The notes beneath the pieces were generated by a model. The model made no database searches, had not been told where the DNA came from, and saw only the letters and a program-made list of their open reading frames with translations. Of a stretch of 64,000 bases of DNA, positions 62,761 to 64,000 are shown in pieces. The position numbers and the translations under genes are program-made. Every line of letters begins with the position of its first letter. Position 1 is the first letter of the stretch. The stretch is from contig CALYLW010000016.1 of NCBI GenBank assembly GCA_944989445.1, positions 3,080,505 to 3,144,504 of the forward strand, read 5' to 3'. Origin of the DNA: Ampullaceana balthica. Taxonomy: Eukaryota; Mollusca; Gastropoda; Lymnaeidae.

Positions 62761-63560
62761 CCCGAGAAAATCTCGACCTACTCCTCCGTCTATGACAATA
62801 TATCCAGGGCCACTCGTGATCAAATTATCGACGATAGACAATCAAGTCTAACACAAACTCACAGGCATTATTCCAATCCTTTGTGGTGACGCTTCATCGC
62901 TCGCTTCGCAACACACGTATCCCTACACCGATTTCAGAAGAAAGAAGCGGGTGAAAATAAGGCCTGCACACTAATATCGCAGATTTATTTATATCTATTT
63001 TGAGATTTTCAATATTATCGTCCAGCTATTTTATTATTAAAAAGCTTAATATGCGAATTTTTTTGAGCATGAGGTATTTTGCTGATAGCGTATGATTTTC
63101 AAGTGTAACAAGGCGTGTGTTTTCATCCCGTCTGAACAAAATGGCAACTACACAGTTCGGAGGTTGAATTTAAGAATGAAACTTATGATTTCTAACCGTT
63201 CCAAGCGTCTTAAAAATTATTTCTGGAATACATTTTGGCTCAATTTTTCCTGCTACAATTATGAATCCTCTAAAATTATTATTAAAAAAAATGTTGCAAT
63301 AATCAGCGTCTAAAACGATCTTGTTTGCTCGGTTTAAGAGCTCAATAATATGAAAGAGATAGCACCAGACGCATAACGTATTTTCGCTCGGGCAGCTGAT
63401 TCTATTGATTAACACAGGGCTCCCGCTTGGCCAATCAGAGAACTTCTGTGAGCCTCTTGAAGTGTCCGACTTGCGAGGCGATTGAGTTCCGGCGAGGGCT
63501 GATTACGATTATGATTCTATTTCTATAATAATAATATTAACATCGCTGGTATAAGTTTTA
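62761..63560 (-). promoter_or_regulatory. Presumed 5' UTR and promoter side of the E-protein gene
   Basis: The sequence upstream of the exon 1 ATG has scattered CpG-rich patches (62880-62940 and 63440-63510) in an otherwise AT-rich neighbourhood. No convincing TATA box or start site can be fixed by eye, so the transcription start is not placed. Confidence 0.3.
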
Positions 63561-64000
63561 GTTATTTTATTCGAATGTAGTCCAGCAGTGCGACTCTTTC
63601 TGCTGACATACGCGACGAAAACGAAAGACGAGTGCTTTAAACATGAGCCAAATTAATAAGTTAATTAATCATTGAAGTATTATTAGGGCTTATTTATGGG
63701 AACATACATTTTCTTGTGTTTTCATATTAACAATGAATTTAAATTAAAATCCTGATACATTTACATGGACCTTCCATGAGTCACATATGACAGGGATCCT
63801 CGCGGACCAGAGGTGTAGTTAGGATATTTAGCGCAAGGGGAGAAACTATAGAATTGGCGCCCCCACCCTGTTTAATAAATATACCCATCTTTTCATTGTT
63901 TACTTATTTTATTTTAATGTGACATTGTAATCCGAATCCTCATTTTAGCTCCCGTGGACATATCTACTCCCCACCTCTCTCGTGGACATAGGTGCCGTCC
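63560..64000. other. Upstream flank, nothing certain
   Basis: AT-rich, ending in a dispersed-repeat-like piece near 63805-63870 (AGAGGTGTAGTTAGGATATT, GGCGCCCCCACCCTG). Confidence 0.35.

Noticed and set aside
63092..63415. Overlapping ORFs on both strands near the right edge
   Set aside because: AT-rich composition without domain or splice support.
1..64000. CRISPR array resemblance of the many repeats
   Set aside because: Units are contiguous without unique spacers, and the genome is clearly eukaryotic.

Overview
This is AT-rich animal nuclear DNA with intron-split genes, hAT, Helitron-like and non-LTR transposon debris, and very many minisatellites. The style fits a lophotrochozoan, most likely a gastropod mollusc, but that placement is inference. 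There is no operon structure, CRISPR array or prokaryotic signal.

The backbone of the window is one minus-strand gene: a class I bHLH E protein (orthologue group of Daughterless, TCF3, TCF4 and TCF12). Seven coding exons can be joined with conserved splice sites and matching phases: 62702-62760, 56740-56815, 18546-18639, 13813-13868, 13332-13410, 12158-12201 and 9195-9300. They encode the N-terminal 171 residues, including the AD1 activation-domain signature LSDLLDFSA followed by MFSPPV. The bHLH exons must lie beyond position 1. A further 226-codon exon at 25203-25882 splices in frame to the MFSPPV exon but cannot follow the AD1 exon in frame. It looks like an alternative N terminus that replaces AD1.

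Inside the large intron, on the same strand, lies a second gene (32660-38892). It is a roughly 2,076-codon low-complexity, repeat-bearing reading frame of unrecognised family, broken by a single in-frame TAG at 37256-37258. A small ORF with an N-myristoylation-like start (50257-50598) is a weaker candidate gene in the same intron.

Roughly a quarter of the window is tandem repeat (units of about 9 to 71 bp), nearly all in introns of the E-protein gene. Read on the transcribed strand, several arrays repeat splice-signal-like or transcription-factor-like words: GTAAGT at 19.5-21.1 kb, branch point plus pyrimidine tract plus AG at 54.9-56.6 kb, and TACTAAC at 9.3-9.6 kb. Array-derived ORFs are artefacts of unit length and are not annotated as genes.

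Mobile elements include four hAT-type insertions with recognisable 8-bp target duplications (one holding a decayed transposase), three copies of a small Helitron-like element, a 1.4-kb palindromic element with one Helitron-like copy nested in it, a GC-rich inverted-repeat element, two RTE-like non-LTR retrotransposon 3' ends and a tRNA-derived SINE fragment.
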